64,000 bases of DNA from assembly GCF_000621805.1 (NCBI RefSeq), contig NZ_JHXH01000005.1:123311-187310 (forward strand). Direction: 5' to 3'. Numbering within the stretch: position 1 is the stretch's first letter; every line of letters begins with the position of its first letter. The translations under genes and the position numbers were made by a program. Shown piece by piece: positions 1 through 10,061 of the stretch. The notes below the pieces were generated by a model that saw nothing but the letters and a program-made list of their open reading frames with translations, did no database searches and was not told the origin of the DNA. Source of the stretch: Ruminococcus sp. FC2018 (lineage in GTDB: Bacteria; Bacillota; Clostridia; Oscillospirales; Ruminococcaceae).

Positions 1-315
1 CAGCTGAAGCTCTGTGCCGTCAATGAGCACCTTGTCGCCTACCCTGAATCTGTCTGTGACCACGGAGGAGTAAGTCTCTTCGTAAAGCATCTGTTTTGTC
101 GAGCCCTTGTCCCTTCCGTTTTGCACCACACCTGTGATCTTTCTGGTGTAATGCTCCTCGCTCAGTCCCATGGAGTTGCGGGAAACTTCCTCACGGACCG
201 TTTCTATATCCGTTATCTTCATTACCTGTCTTGAGTACAGGAAATCATCGTTGTAGACAAATATCAGTGCGCCGGCAGACAGCAGCAGTATTATTATCAG
301 AACTACCTTTTTCAT
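1..315 (-). CDS. Probable YibE/F family membrane protein, N-terminal part only
   Basis: The frame runs leftward from an ATG at 315 and is open to the window edge, so only about 105 residues are seen. It opens with MKK, a hydrophobic segment (about residues 4-20) and then a polar, beta-rich part with the motifs ITGVVQNG and FRVGDKVLI. A signal-anchor followed by an extracytoplasmic beta domain recalls the N-terminus of YibE/F-like proteins, whose multi-spanning part would lie beyond the edge. The family call is a resemblance only. It is divergent from the NRPS gene to the right. Confidence 0.5.
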   Translation of the reverse strand, partial: MKKVVLIIILLLSAGALIFVYNDDFLYSRQVMKITDIETVREEVSRNSMGLSEEHYTRKITGVVQNGRDKGSTKQMLYEETYSSVVTDRFRVGDKVLIDGTELQL

Positions 316-443
316 AAACACCACCGAACGAATGCAAAATGCAAATAGTATCTTCTCTTTGAATTATACATTTTTTTGTTGCCGATTGCAATAGGCAGGC
401 GCATTTTTCTTTTGCTGAAAACGATTTCGGAGTCTTTTTTTCG

Positions 444-472
444 TTGACAATATATAGGATGTAGTGTATAAT
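444..472 (+). promoter_or_regulatory. Consensus sigma-A promoter of the NRPS operon
   Basis: TTGACA at 444-449 and TATAAT at 467-472 with a 17-base spacer, a perfect housekeeping promoter. The start codon is about 90 bases downstream, leaving an untranslated leader of roughly 80 bases. No attenuator is evident, so transcription may be constitutive and control may lie after translation. Confidence 0.85.
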
Positions 473-560
473 TATAATGTGTTTATCGGTGCTTTATGGC
501 GGCTTAAAAAAGCTGTCCGAGCCGGAAAATCAAGAATAAAGAGAGAGAGGAAACTGCCTT

Positions 561-3500
561 ATGCACCCAAGCGTCGTATTGAAAATTGCCCAGAACGTAA
601 AGGATTACCCCGAGCGTGTTATCCTGGTGGACCAGGGCGAAAACAACTTTTATACCTACAAGAGCTTTGATGAGTTTGCACGGCGTGTCGCAGGCAAGCT
701 GCATCGTCTGAATGTGGGACGAAGGGACTTTGTCACCATAGAGCTTCCGAGAAATAAGGAGTATGTGGCTGTAATGTATGCTGTGTGGCTGGTTGGTGCC
801 GCTTTCGCACCACTTTCACCGGTATATCCCCCGGAGCGACTTGAGTACATACGCAATGACTGTGGCGCAAATCTTGTAATAGACGAAAAGTTCCTGCGTG
901 GTATAGAAAAAGAGCAGCCGTATGAGCCAACCAATGCCCCACAGCCTGAGGACCCGTCTTTGCTTATCTATACCTCCGGTTCAACAGGCAAGCCAAAGGG
1001 CGTGCTGCACTCTCACGCAAGTATAAACAACTCCATAATCAGATACAGCGAGTATACCCCTGCCCCGGAGGGATTCCATGCGGCAGCAGGTGCACCTTTT
1101 ACCTTCGTTGCCTCGGTACAGGGCATATTTGTTCCCCTTTACTGTGCAACCACCTCGTATCTTATGCCCTATGAGGCAATGCGTGACCCTGTGCTGCTGG
1201 CGGATTATATCTACGATAATAAGATAAACCGTGTTTTTATCAGCCCTAAAATGCTGCGTGTGTTCAAACAGAAGGGCAGCTACCTGAAAACAGTAGTTAC
1301 CGGCAGCGAGCGTGTAAGCAACATCTATACCGATGAATTTGAAATAATCGTTATGTACGGTCAGACTGAGTCTGCCTCGGCAGCGCTATGTTTCAGACTT
1401 GACAATAAATATGACAATACTCCTATCGGCAAACCTATTGGTGATATCAAAGCGTACATTCTTGACGAAAACGGAAACGAAGCCGATGAGGGTGAGCTTT
1501 GCCTTGCCGGCATTTTTGCCGACGGCTATCTTAACCTTCCCGAGCAGACCGCAAAGACCTTTACTCCGAACCCGTTCAAACAGCAGGACGGCTTTGATAA
1601 GCTGCTGCATACGGGGGATATAGTAAAAAAAGACGACCGGGACAATATTATATACCTCAACCGCAAGGACTGGATGGTCAAGATAAACGGTCAGCGTGTT
1701 GAGCCGGGTGAGATAGAGGCAATAATCAAAAATGTCCCCGGTGTAGCCGACGCTGCCATAAAGGATTTCAAAAACCAGTACGGACAGGTCTATCTTGTTG
1801 CCTATTATGTCGATAATGAGCCTGTGGATCCACAGGATATAAAGAACGCAATAGAAAAGAAGCTGCCGCCGTATATGATACCTGCTTTCTTTGTAAAGCT
1901 GGATAAGCTTCCTGTGAACGCAAACGGAAAACTCGACAGGAATGCCCTTATAGCGCCTGAGGCCGGAAACTTCAAAACGGAGTATGCTGCCCCTGAAACG
2001 GATATGCAGAAGGCTCTGTGCGCAGCCTTTGAAAAGGTGCTCGGCGTTGAGAATGTCGGAGCAGACGACGATTTCTTTGCTATGGGCGGAGACTCCATAA
2101 AATGCGCAATGGTGTCGGCTGAATGTGATATCTATAAAATATCCACCGCAGACATTTTTGAAGGCAAAACTCCTCGCATGATAGAGCGCCTGATGATAAA
2201 GAAAGCGCAGAAAAAGAAGATCACCAAAAAAGAACAGAGCGTTAGAGTTTATCCCCTCACACCTTCTGAAAGGGGAATGTATCTTGAGCAGAAACTCAAC
2301 GAAAGATCCACCGTCTATAACCTTAATATCGCAGCCATTATCAAGGGCAGCGATATGCAGACCGTGGAAAATGCTCTGAATCAGGTGTTCAAAGCCCACG
2401 AGGCGTTCCATTCCTACTATGGCGAGCAGAACGGACTGCCTGTGCGTATCGTTTCAGATAAGCTGCCGTGCATTGAGAAAAAGACAGCCGCTTGCCGTGA
2501 AGATGTGCTGAAGATCGTGGACGAAAGTGCCGTTGTGCCATTTGACCTTAACGCAGGCATACCTGTGCGTGCAGCGGTTTATCAGGTGGGCAGCGAAAGT
2601 CTGATCGTTCATATTGAGATACACCATATCGCTTTTGACGGCGGATCTGCTAAGACCTTTGCGGCTGAGCTGATTGACGGACTTAACGGGCTCGGCGTAA
2701 GCCCTGCGGAGATAGATCTTTCGGACATCTATGATATGGATATGGGCGAAAAGTATGAAAAAGGAATGGCTTATTATAAGCAGATGTTTGAAGACGGCGT
2801 GCCTGTAAATGAAATGCCTGTTAAGGGCAGCCGCCCCAGAGTGCACCCACTGTCTGACAGACAGATAGACTTTGATTACGATAACGATCAGCTTAAAACC
2901 ATAGATAACATCGCCCGCCTTTACAGCGTAACGGAGTTTGAGCTTTTGTTCTCTGCTGTGGCAATGACCCTTGGCAAGTATACCGCATCCGAAGACGTGG
3001 TGCTTGGCATACCTACAAATATGCGCCCCGACGGCGGTGAAAACCTGATCGGAATGTTCGTTAATACTGCACCTGTAAGGATAAGACCTGTAAGGAGCAT
3101 GGAGCTTGGGGATTATCTTGCATCGGTAAGCCGATCCGTAAGAAATGCCACCTACGGCGCATACCTGCCCTTTGAGGAGGTAGTTTCGCAGTTTGTAAAG
3201 CATCGTGACGAGAGCCGCAACCCAATGTTCGATGTAAGCGTTAACTATATGTGGAATCCGCCTGCATACAGCAAGAACGGACTGACTGTGGAGCTTTATT
3301 CGCCGCTTCAGAAGATGGGACGTGACATAGGATTTGTATTCCGTAAGGGCGAAAACGGTCTGCACTGTATGGTGCAGTATTCCTCAGAGCTGTTTGAGGA
3401 TCGGGTGGTAGAAAACTTTATCGCTCAGGTGAAGCATACCCTTGAACTGCTTGGAAACAACAGATTGAAAACTGTGAGGGAAGTGCTGACACTGCCACAG

Positions 3501-6500
3501 CAGCAGGCGCAGGAGCTTGAACGCCTTTCTGTCCGGGCACAGTCGGAGGTAACACCGCTGCTTCTGCATAAGCTGTTTGAGCAAAGTGCGAAGGAAAATG
3601 CAGATAAGACTGCCCTTATTGCAAAGGACAGAACAATGACCTACCGTGAGCTGAACGAGAGCGCAAATATCGTTGCCAATGAGCTGATAAGCAAGGGAGT
3701 CGGAACAGGGGACAGCATCGTCCTGCTGCTGCCAAGAGAAAGCTGTTTCTTCAGCTGTATGTTCGGCGTTAATAAAGCAGGCGCAGCGTTTATCCCATGC
3801 GACCCGCAGTATCCTGCTGACCGTATCAACAGCATCATTGAGGACAGCGGAGCTGTGTTCATCATAACCACAAAGGATAAGCTTGCCGAGCATAAGGATC
3901 ACAATGTTATCGACGTTGAGGCAATACTTAATGGGACGCAGACAACCGATCCTGATGTTGAGATGACCGGGGAAGAGCTGAGCTATATGATCTATACTTC
4001 CGGCTCCACCGGCAAGCCCAAAGGCGTAATGCTGCGCCATAAGGGCATTTGTAACTACCTTATGCCTCACCCTGCAAATATACATATGTATTGTCTGAAA
4101 AACAACGTGGAGAATTATCTCTCGGTAACCACCATATCCTTTGATATGTCCTTCAAGGAGCATACCGCTGCCCTTTGCAACGGTAAGACACTTATCTTTG
4201 CAGCAGAGGATGAGATGAACGACCCAAGAGCACTTGCGGAGCTTATGGAAAAATACAATGCCGACTGTATCAATGCCACCCCCTCAAGACTTCAGCAGTA
4301 TATGCAGTATCAGCCGTTCAGAGAGTGCATAGCAAAGTGTAAAATGGTAATGTCCGGCGGCGAGGGATATCCTATGTCCCTGCGTGACGAGATAAAGAAG
4401 TGCTCGCCTGATATAAGAATATTCAACACCTACGGTCCTACGGAGATAACCGTTTCCTGCAACGCAGCAGAGCTGACGGATGCACAGTATGTTACTGTTG
4501 GCAGACCGCTGCTGAATTATAAGGAATATGTTGTTGACAAATTCGGCGACATAGCTCCCTGCGGCGTAGTGGGCGAGCTTTATGTGGGCGGGATCGGCGT
4601 GGCAAAGGGCTATAAGAACCTTCCCGAAAAGACAGCCCAGGCTTTCGTTGAGTTCAGCGGACAAAGGATGTACCGTACAGGCGACCATGCTAAGCTGGAC
4701 AAAGACGGCAATGTGATGATACTCGGCAGACTTGACGACCAGGTCAAGCTGAGAGGTCTGCGTATCGAGCTTGGAGAGATACAGGGACTTATCGCCGCTC
4801 AGCCGCATATCAAAGAGGTTGCCGTGGTAATCAAAAAGCTTGGCGGACAGGATAATCTGTGCGCATACTTCACAGCAGATACCGAGATAGATATAACTGC
4901 GCTGCGTGACGAGCTTAAAAAGAGCCTTACTCATTATATGGTCCCCACTGCATATCTTCAGCTCAACGAAATGCCGATAACACCAAACGGAAAGACGGAT
5001 ACAAAGCGTCTGCCCGAGCCTGTTTCCCTGTCCGGCACAGAGTACTGCGCTCCGCAGAACGATACGGAAAAGTTCTTCTGTGAGGCTTTTGAAAAGGCAC
5101 TCAACCTTGACCGTGTGGGAGCATTGGATGATTTCTTCGAGATAGGCGGAACCTCGCTTATCGTGACCTCTGTGGTGCTGGCAGCCTCGGAAAAAGGCTT
5201 TGAGATAACCTACGGCGACGTGTTCAAGCATACCACTCCCCGTGCCCTTGCACAGCTTTTCAAGGACGGAGAGGTAAACGATACGGAAAAGCTTTTTGAT
5301 TTTGACGATTACGATTATACCGGGATAAATGAGCTCCTCAAGGGCAATACCGTGGAAGCTTTCCTGAATGGGGAACAGCGTGATGTGGGCAATGTTCTCA
5401 TTACCGGCGCAACCGGCTATATGGGTGCCCACCTGCTTGCGGAGTATCTGCGCAGCGAAAAGGGCACAGCGTACTGTCTGGTAAGAAAGGGCAGATTTGA
5501 TACCGCCAAGGAGCGCCTTGAAAATATGATGTTCTACTACTTCGGCTCCGACCTTGAGGAGGCAGTGAACGAGCGAGTGCAGGTGTTTGACGGAGATGTG
5601 GTGAACTATGCAAGCTTTGAGCGGTTTGAAAGCCTGCCTGTGGATACCGTGTTTAACTGCGCAGCCAATGTAAAGCATTTTTCCAGCGGCACGGACATTG
5701 AGGATATCAATGTGGGCGGCGCAGTGAACTGCATCAGGCTTTGTAAGAAACTGGGCGTAAGACTTGTTCATTTCTCAACCGTTTCCGTTTCGGGAACCAC
5801 AGACGATGTTTCAAAGCTTGATAGGCAGGATCTTGACGAGCAGTCCCTTTACTTCGGTCAGACCCTTGACAATAAGTATACCTCATCCAAGCTTATGGGT
5901 GAGCGTATGGTGCTTGAGGCTGCCGCAGAAGGACTTGATGCAAAGGTGATAAGAGTGGGAACACTTGCCGCAAGAGAATCCGACGGCGAGTTCCAGATAA
6001 ACTTCCTTACCAATAACTTTATGGGAAGACTGCGTTCCTACGCCCTGCTTGGCTGCTTCCCGTATGGTATGATAGAAAATCAGGTTTGCATGGGACCTAT
6101 CGACCGTTCCTGCGAGGCATTTTTAAAACTTGCCCGTACACCGCAGGCGTGCTGCGTCTTCAATGCGGTCAATAACCACACTCTGCCCCTGGGGGATATA
6201 ATCAGACAAATGAACGAAAACGGCATGGACGTTAAGTTCGTTGAGTATGATACCTTTGCACAGGCGCTTAATGAAGCCCAGCAGGACCCCGAAAAGGCAG
6301 CCATACTTTCCAGCATGACCGCTTATATGAATACCGCACATGGAAAGAAAATAACTGCGCTGCCCTGCAAAGCACATTACACCACTCAGATCCTTGCACG
6401 AATGGGCTTTTTCTGGAACCAGAGCAACGAAAGATATGTAAACGACTTTATCAACGTGCTGCGTGGATTCAGATTCTTTAACAAAGATAATCTCAAACGA

Positions 6501-6503
6501 TAA
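561..6503 (+). CDS. Two-module NRPS with terminal thioester reductase (A-T-C-A-T-R)
   Basis: A 1980-residue nonribosomal peptide synthetase. Order seen: A1 (about 1-490; YTSGSTGKPKG near 135), T1 (GGDS, phosphopantetheine serine 512), C (about 555-975; HHIAFDG at 688-694), A2 (about 1030-1500; second YTSGSTGKPKG near 1140), T2 (GGTS, serine 1532), and a reductase (about 1605-1980) with NAD(P)-binding GATGYMG and the short-chain YTSSK pair (Y1773, K1777). There is no starter C and no thioesterase. In this family such lines release the chain by reduction to an aldehyde or alcohol; two-unit products often close to pyrazinones. A1 has Val183 where A2 has the conserved Asp1195 that binds the substrate amino group, so A1 may load an acyl or aryl acid. 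The start is supported by GAGAGG upstream. It is first gene of an operon with a transporter 11 bases downstream. Confidence 0.93.
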   Translation: MHPSVVLKIAQNVKDYPERVILVDQGENNFYTYKSFDEFARRVAGKLHRLNVGRRDFVTIELPRNKEYVAVMYAVWLVGAAFAPLSPVYPPERLEYIRNDCGANLVIDEKFLRGIEKEQPYEPTNAPQPEDPSLLIYTSGSTGKPKGVLHSHASINNSIIRYSEYTPAPEGFHAAAGAPFTFVASVQGIFVPLYCATTSYLMPYEAMRDPVLLADYIYDNKINRVFISPKMLRVFKQKGSYLKTVVTGSERVSNIYTDEFEIIVMYGQTESASAALCFRLDNKYDNTPIGKPIGDIKAYILDENGNEADEGELCLAGIFADGYLNLPEQTAKTFTPNPFKQQDGFDKLLHTGDIVKKDDRDNIIYLNRKDWMVKINGQRVEPGEIEAIIKNVPGVADAAIKDFKNQYGQVYLVAYYVDNEPVDPQDIKNAIEKKLPPYMIPAFFVKLDKLPVNANGKLDRNALIAPEAGNFKTEYAAPETDMQKALCAAFEKVLGVENVGADDDFFAMGGDSIKCAMVSAECDIYKISTADIFEGKTPRMIERLMIKKAQKKKITKKEQSVRVYPLTPSERGMYLEQKLNERSTVYNLNIAAIIKGSDMQTVENALNQVFKAHEAFHSYYGEQNGLPVRIVSDKLPCIEKKTAACREDVLKIVDESAVVPFDLNAGIPVRAAVYQVGSESLIVHIEIHHIAFDGGSAKTFAAELIDGLNGLGVSPAEIDLSDIYDMDMGEKYEKGMAYYKQMFEDGVPVNEMPVKGSRPRVHPLSDRQIDFDYDNDQLKTIDNIARLYSVTEFELLFSAVAMTLGKYTASEDVVLGIPTNMRPDGGENLIGMFVNTAPVRIRPVRSMELGDYLASVSRSVRNATYGAYLPFEEVVSQFVKHRDESRNPMFDVSVNYMWNPPAYSKNGLTVELYSPLQKMGRDIGFVFRKGENGLHCMVQYSSELFEDRVVENFIAQVKHTLELLGNNRLKTVREVLTLPQQQAQELERLSVRAQSEVTPLLLHKLFEQSAKENADKTALIAKDRTMTYRELNESANIVANELISKGVGTGDSIVLLLPRESCFFSCMFGVNKAGAAFIPCDPQYPADRINSIIEDSGAVFIITTKDKLAEHKDHNVIDVEAILNGTQTTDPDVEMTGEELSYMIYTSGSTGKPKGVMLRHKGICNYLMPHPANIHMYCLKNNVENYLSVTTISFDMSFKEHTAALCNGKTLIFAAEDEMNDPRALAELMEKYNADCINATPSRLQQYMQYQPFRECIAKCKMVMSGGEGYPMSLRDEIKKCSPDIRIFNTYGPTEITVSCNAAELTDAQYVTVGRPLLNYKEYVVDKFGDIAPCGVVGELYVGGIGVAKGYKNLPEKTAQAFVEFSGQRMYRTGDHAKLDKDGNVMILGRLDDQVKLRGLRIELGEIQGLIAAQPHIKEVAVVIKKLGGQDNLCAYFTADTEIDITALRDELKKSLTHYMVPTAYLQLNEMPITPNGKTDTKRLPEPVSLSGTEYCAPQNDTEKFFCEAFEKALNLDRVGALDDFFEIGGTSLIVTSVVLAASEKGFEITYGDVFKHTTPRALAQLFKDGEVNDTEKLFDFDDYDYTGINELLKGNTVEAFLNGEQRDVGNVLITGATGYMGAHLLAEYLRSEKGTAYCLVRKGRFDTAKERLENMMFYYFGSDLEEAVNERVQVFDGDVVNYASFERFESLPVDTVFNCAANVKHFSSGTDIEDINVGGAVNCIRLCKKLGVRLVHFSTVSVSGTTDDVSKLDRQDLDEQSLYFGQTLDNKYTSSKLMGERMVLEAAAEGLDAKVIRVGTLAARESDGEFQINFLTNNFMGRLRSYALLGCFPYGMIENQVCMGPIDRSCEAFLKLARTPQACCVFNAVNNHTLPLGDIIRQMNENGMDVKFVEYDTFAQALNEAQQDPEKAAILSSMTAYMNTAHGKKITALPCKAHYTTQILARMGFFWNQSNERYVNDFINVLRGFRFFNKDNLKR

Positions 6504-6514
6504 GGAGGCTGCAA

Positions 6515-8248
6515 ATGGAACGCAGCGGAACTCTTCTCAACCGTAAATACCGTGCACTGCTTGTGTCAACTCTGGCAATGACCGCTTCCACCTATCTGTC
6601 CGGCATACTCGACAGCATAATGGTGGGACGGATCCTTGGCACAGCAGAGGTGTATGCCATCAACCTTACCTCGCTTATAGTATTTTTAAGAGCTATACCT
6701 GTGGCGATCTCCACCTTCGGAGGGAATACCCTGAGTGTTATTCACAAAAGCAAGCGCGACCACAAGACTGCCGATGTAGTGTTCACACTTTCATTTCTTT
6801 TCGGCTTTATCGTAACTACCCTGATGGCTGTCATCGGCATAATATTTGCAAAGCCTACCGCCGACCTGCTCTCGCAGAATAAAACTGAGGTCAGCACACT
6901 TGTGCTTGAGTACCTTTATCCTTTGTGGGCAGTCACACCTCTGGTAGCGCTTGTGAACCAGACGGCTGCGTACGCCCGTACCGACGGTATGCGTAAGCTT
7001 GCCATAAGTCTGCCCATTGTGTCGAATATAGTTAACATCATATGCGACTATGTGTATATGAAGATATTTGGCTGGGGACTCGCAGGCGCAGGCTGGGCAA
7101 CAGTCACAGGCTATACCGTAGGCTGCATTATGGCTGTGTACTATTTCAAAGCAAAAGGCAGAACGGTGCACTTTGTAAAGGCTGCATTCAGACAGTTGAA
7201 ATATCTTGGCGGCGTGATAAGTGTGGGACTGCCCTCGGCACTTATATATGTGTGCAACTTCCTGCGGCTTTTCTTTGTCAACGCCATTATCCTTTCCTCA
7301 ACAGGTGTGTTCGGCGGAAAAATAGCTTCGGTATCCTTCTCGCTCAACAGTATCGCATTCATATTTGTGGAGGGCGCATCAATGACCCTCCTGCCCATAC
7401 TGGGAGCGCTGTATGGTGAAAAGGACACAAAGGGTCAGCGACTCACCCTGCGATACGGAATGATAGTTACCATAGTCCTGTCGCTCATCGTTACGGCGGT
7501 ATCAGTGCTGTTCCCCGAACAGCTTGCATCACTCTACGGCTTTACCGACCAGGAAGCGATCAAGGTGTTCAACGTCACCTTCCGCCTGCTGTCGTCAAAT
7601 ATACCTGTGCTTGCAGTTATATATGTAATGCGTTCCTTCTTTCAGGCAACAAAGCAGAAAGGACTTGCAAATCTGTTGGTTATCCTTGACGGGCTTTTGA
7701 CTATCGTACCGCTTATGTACTGGTTCTCAAAATATAATATCTACTGGCTGTGGGCAGCGTTCCCTGTTTCCAAGGTCCTGACTCTTGTAATTGTTGCAGC
7801 AGTAATGGTCGTTACAAAAAAAGCCCGCAACAAAAAAGACATACTTGGACTTGATGAACCCGAGGGCATCGCCTATGACTTTTCCATAAAAAACGAAGTA
7901 AGCCAGGCTATCAAAGCCTCAGAGGAAGCTATGTCTTTCTGCGAAAAGAACAGCGTTCCCGAAAACATCGCAAACATTGTCGGTGTCACCGTTGAGGAGC
8001 TTTGCCACAATATCGCCACATACGCAAGCTCCGGGTCTGCCGATACGGTAGATGTGTGTGTGCGTATCCTTGAAAACAAGGTCAATGTCCGTATCCGTGA
8101 CAGCGGAAATGAATTTGACCCTACGGACTATATAGATAACAGCGGAAGACAGATAACCGGTCTTGAGCTTGTGCGAAAGCTCAGCTCCGGCATCAACTAT
8201 AACCGTATCCTGGGCTTTAATGTTACCAATGTAACTGTTTCGTATTAA
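6515..8248 (+). CDS. MATE-family exporter fused to a C-terminal GHKL (RsbW-like) ATPase domain
   Basis: Residues 1 to about 450 are a multi-spanning MATE/MOP-type transporter. After a charged linker (KKARNKKD) residues about 457-577 form a second, soluble domain with the marks of anti-sigma kinases: N-box EELCHNIATYA, G1 box RDSGNEFDP, and a weak G2 region (QITGLELV, where active kinases have GGLGL). The fusion is one continuous frame with strong Shine-Dalgarno AAGGAGG. Directly behind the NRPS it is the likely exporter of its product. The ATPase domain could bind or phosphorylate the STAS protein at the operon's end, tying export to a partner switch. That is inference; the G2 divergence could also mean nucleotide binding without kinase activity. 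Confidence 0.88.
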   Translation: MERSGTLLNRKYRALLVSTLAMTASTYLSGILDSIMVGRILGTAEVYAINLTSLIVFLRAIPVAISTFGGNTLSVIHKSKRDHKTADVVFTLSFLFGFIVTTLMAVIGIIFAKPTADLLSQNKTEVSTLVLEYLYPLWAVTPLVALVNQTAAYARTDGMRKLAISLPIVSNIVNIICDYVYMKIFGWGLAGAGWATVTGYTVGCIMAVYYFKAKGRTVHFVKAAFRQLKYLGGVISVGLPSALIYVCNFLRLFFVNAIILSSTGVFGGKIASVSFSLNSIAFIFVEGASMTLLPILGALYGEKDTKGQRLTLRYGMIVTIVLSLIVTAVSVLFPEQLASLYGFTDQEAIKVFNVTFRLLSSNIPVLAVIYVMRSFFQATKQKGLANLLVILDGLLTIVPLMYWFSKYNIYWLWAAFPVSKVLTLVIVAAVMVVTKKARNKKDILGLDEPEGIAYDFSIKNEVSQAIKASEEAMSFCEKNSVPENIANIVGVTVEELCHNIATYASSGSADTVDVCVRILENKVNVRIRDSGNEFDPTDYIDNSGRQITGLELVRKLSSGINYNRILGFNVTNVTVSY

Positions 8249-8259
8249 CGGAGATAAAG

Positions 8260-10050
8260 ATGATAGATACAAGAGTAAATCTACACGACCATACAAAGGA
8301 AATGCTGGACGGCAATGAGCTGCGGATTAACCTTATCGTGACCATAATTCTTATCGTCATAGATGTGTCGCTGCTCATACAGGTATTCACGAATACCGCA
8401 GCAGCTAATGTGACAGTGTTCTGCGGTGTGCCGGCTATATTGCTGTCATTGGTGATAGTGCTGAATCTGGTGTTCAGCAGGCATCTGCATCACTGGGTGA
8501 AGAATGTGAATATGATAGTGATGCTGATATCGTTCATGTTGGTGGGAGAGATAAACCATAGTGAGTTTTTCATGCTTTTTATCCTGCCGTCGTTTCTCAG
8601 CAGTTTCTATTACTACCCTAAGTATACCGTGATCAGTTCCGCAGCATCTTTGGTGACCCTGTGGGTGGTGATGTTCAACAGAGTGGACTTCAGCCATGGC
8701 ACACAGATGGAAGATTTTGATCTGCAAAACCTGTTCTCAATTTTGTCCAAAGCCTTTGACTTTTCCACGGTCAGTGAGCTGGCAAGTGTGGGTCGGATCT
8801 GTATGTTCGTCTTTGCAGCAGCGATGATGAGCATAGCGATTTATATGTCTTTCAGCGGAAGGATCTTTTACTATCGCCAGGCAATGCTTTTAAACGATAA
8901 CGCCGCCTCAAAGGCAGAGCTCATAATGGCAAGGTCTATCCAGGACGGTGCTATGTCACATGATTTCCCTGATAACGAGTTTTATTCCGTCTACGGAGAT
9001 ATGGTCACAGCATCTAAAGTCGGAGGCGACTTTTACGATCAGTTTATGGTGGACGATACTCATCTTGCCCTGGTCGTAGGAGATGTCTCCGGTCATGGAA
9101 TGGCTGCGGCAATGTTTATGATGCTGTCCATGACCCTTATCAAAGTCAATGTACAAAGCGGATATTCGTGCGATAAGGCAATATCCAGAACTAATAAATA
9201 CCTTGTTTCAGCAAACCCCCAGAAGTTTTTTGTGACCTGTTGGCTGGGAATAATAGACCTGACAACAGGAGAGCTTTGCTATACCAATGCAGGACATAAC
9301 TATCCTGTTTTGCTGCGGAAGGAACAAAGGGCTGAGTTCCTTAAATCAAAGACTGACTTTGTCCTTGGCAGAAGACGGCTTGCACCTTATAGTGAAAAGC
9401 ATATTAAGCTGAATGAGGGAGACAGACTTGTACTTTATACCGATGGCGTTACCGAGGCAGTATCACGTCAGGATGAATTTTTCGGCGACGAAAGACTGCT
9501 GGAAGCATTAAGTGCCTGCGGCTCTGAAAGCGCACAGCGGCTTGTTTACCTGATATGGAAAGCGGTAGATACGTTCAGCAAAGACCGGGTGCCAAGCGAT
9601 GATATTACCATCGAAGCATTTGATCTTAAAAAGCTAATGTCCCAACCGCAGTATGAGACCAAAAACTTCTTTCTCACCATGGAGAGCTTTGACAGCGTCC
9701 AGGAATATATCTCCGGGCGGTGTAAAGAATACGGCTGCAGCACGGACGTTGTGTATAATATACTGGCTGCGTCCTCCGAAATACTTGCCAATATTGAATC
9801 CTATGCCTACGAAGACGGGGGAGAGATAGAGATAATGACCATTTCCCGTGGCCGCAGAGTCTGCATAGTGTTCAAGGACAGCGGGGAACCTTTCGACCCG
9901 CTGCTGGCAAAAAAACCTGATGTTACCCTGCCGCTTGAGCAAAGGAGCCCCGGCGGATTGGGTATCCATATCGTTTGCAAGCTTATGGACAGCGTAAGCT
10001 ACCGTTATGAAAACGGGCAGAACGTGCTGACCATAGAAAAAGACTTTTAG
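8260..10050 (+). CDS. Membrane SpoIIE/RsbU-type PP2C phosphatase with C-terminal GHKL domain
   Basis: 596 residues in three parts: about six membrane segments (about 20-200), a PP2C SpoIIE-type phosphatase (about 220-445) with the metal-binding motifs GGDFYD, GDVSGHG, YTDG and DDIT, and a C-terminal GHKL ATPase domain (about 460-596) with N-box SSEILANIESYA, G1 FKDSGEPFDP and G2 GGLGIHI. Known relatives dephosphorylate STAS proteins; here the same chain also carries a seemingly intact kinase-type domain, so it may both phosphorylate and dephosphorylate one target. The membrane part has no recognisable sensor and may itself sense an envelope or product signal. Spacing to the genes on either side is 11 bases. 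Confidence 0.92.
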   Translation: MIDTRVNLHDHTKEMLDGNELRINLIVTIILIVIDVSLLIQVFTNTAAANVTVFCGVPAILLSLVIVLNLVFSRHLHHWVKNVNMIVMLISFMLVGEINHSEFFMLFILPSFLSSFYYYPKYTVISSAASLVTLWVVMFNRVDFSHGTQMEDFDLQNLFSILSKAFDFSTVSELASVGRICMFVFAAAMMSIAIYMSFSGRIFYYRQAMLLNDNAASKAELIMARSIQDGAMSHDFPDNEFYSVYGDMVTASKVGGDFYDQFMVDDTHLALVVGDVSGHGMAAAMFMMLSMTLIKVNVQSGYSCDKAISRTNKYLVSANPQKFFVTCWLGIIDLTTGELCYTNAGHNYPVLLRKEQRAEFLKSKTDFVLGRRRLAPYSEKHIKLNEGDRLVLYTDGVTEAVSRQDEFFGDERLLEALSACGSESAQRLVYLIWKAVDTFSKDRVPSDDITIEAFDLKKLMSQPQYETKNFFLTMESFDSVQEYISGRCKEYGCSTDVVYNILAASSEILANIESYAYEDGGEIEIMTISRGRRVCIVFKDSGEPFDPLLAKKPDVTLPLEQRSPGGLGIHIVCKLMDSVSYRYENGQNVLTIEKDF

Positions 10051-10061
10051 GAGGAGTTTAA

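Noticed and set aside
464..670. 68-codon open frame on the plus strand before the NRPS
   Set aside because: Overlaps the clear NRPS start in another frame and has no ribosome site.
4284..5771. 495-codon frame antisense to the NRPS
   Set aside because: Shadow of the adenylation and reductase coding; no domain recognisable.
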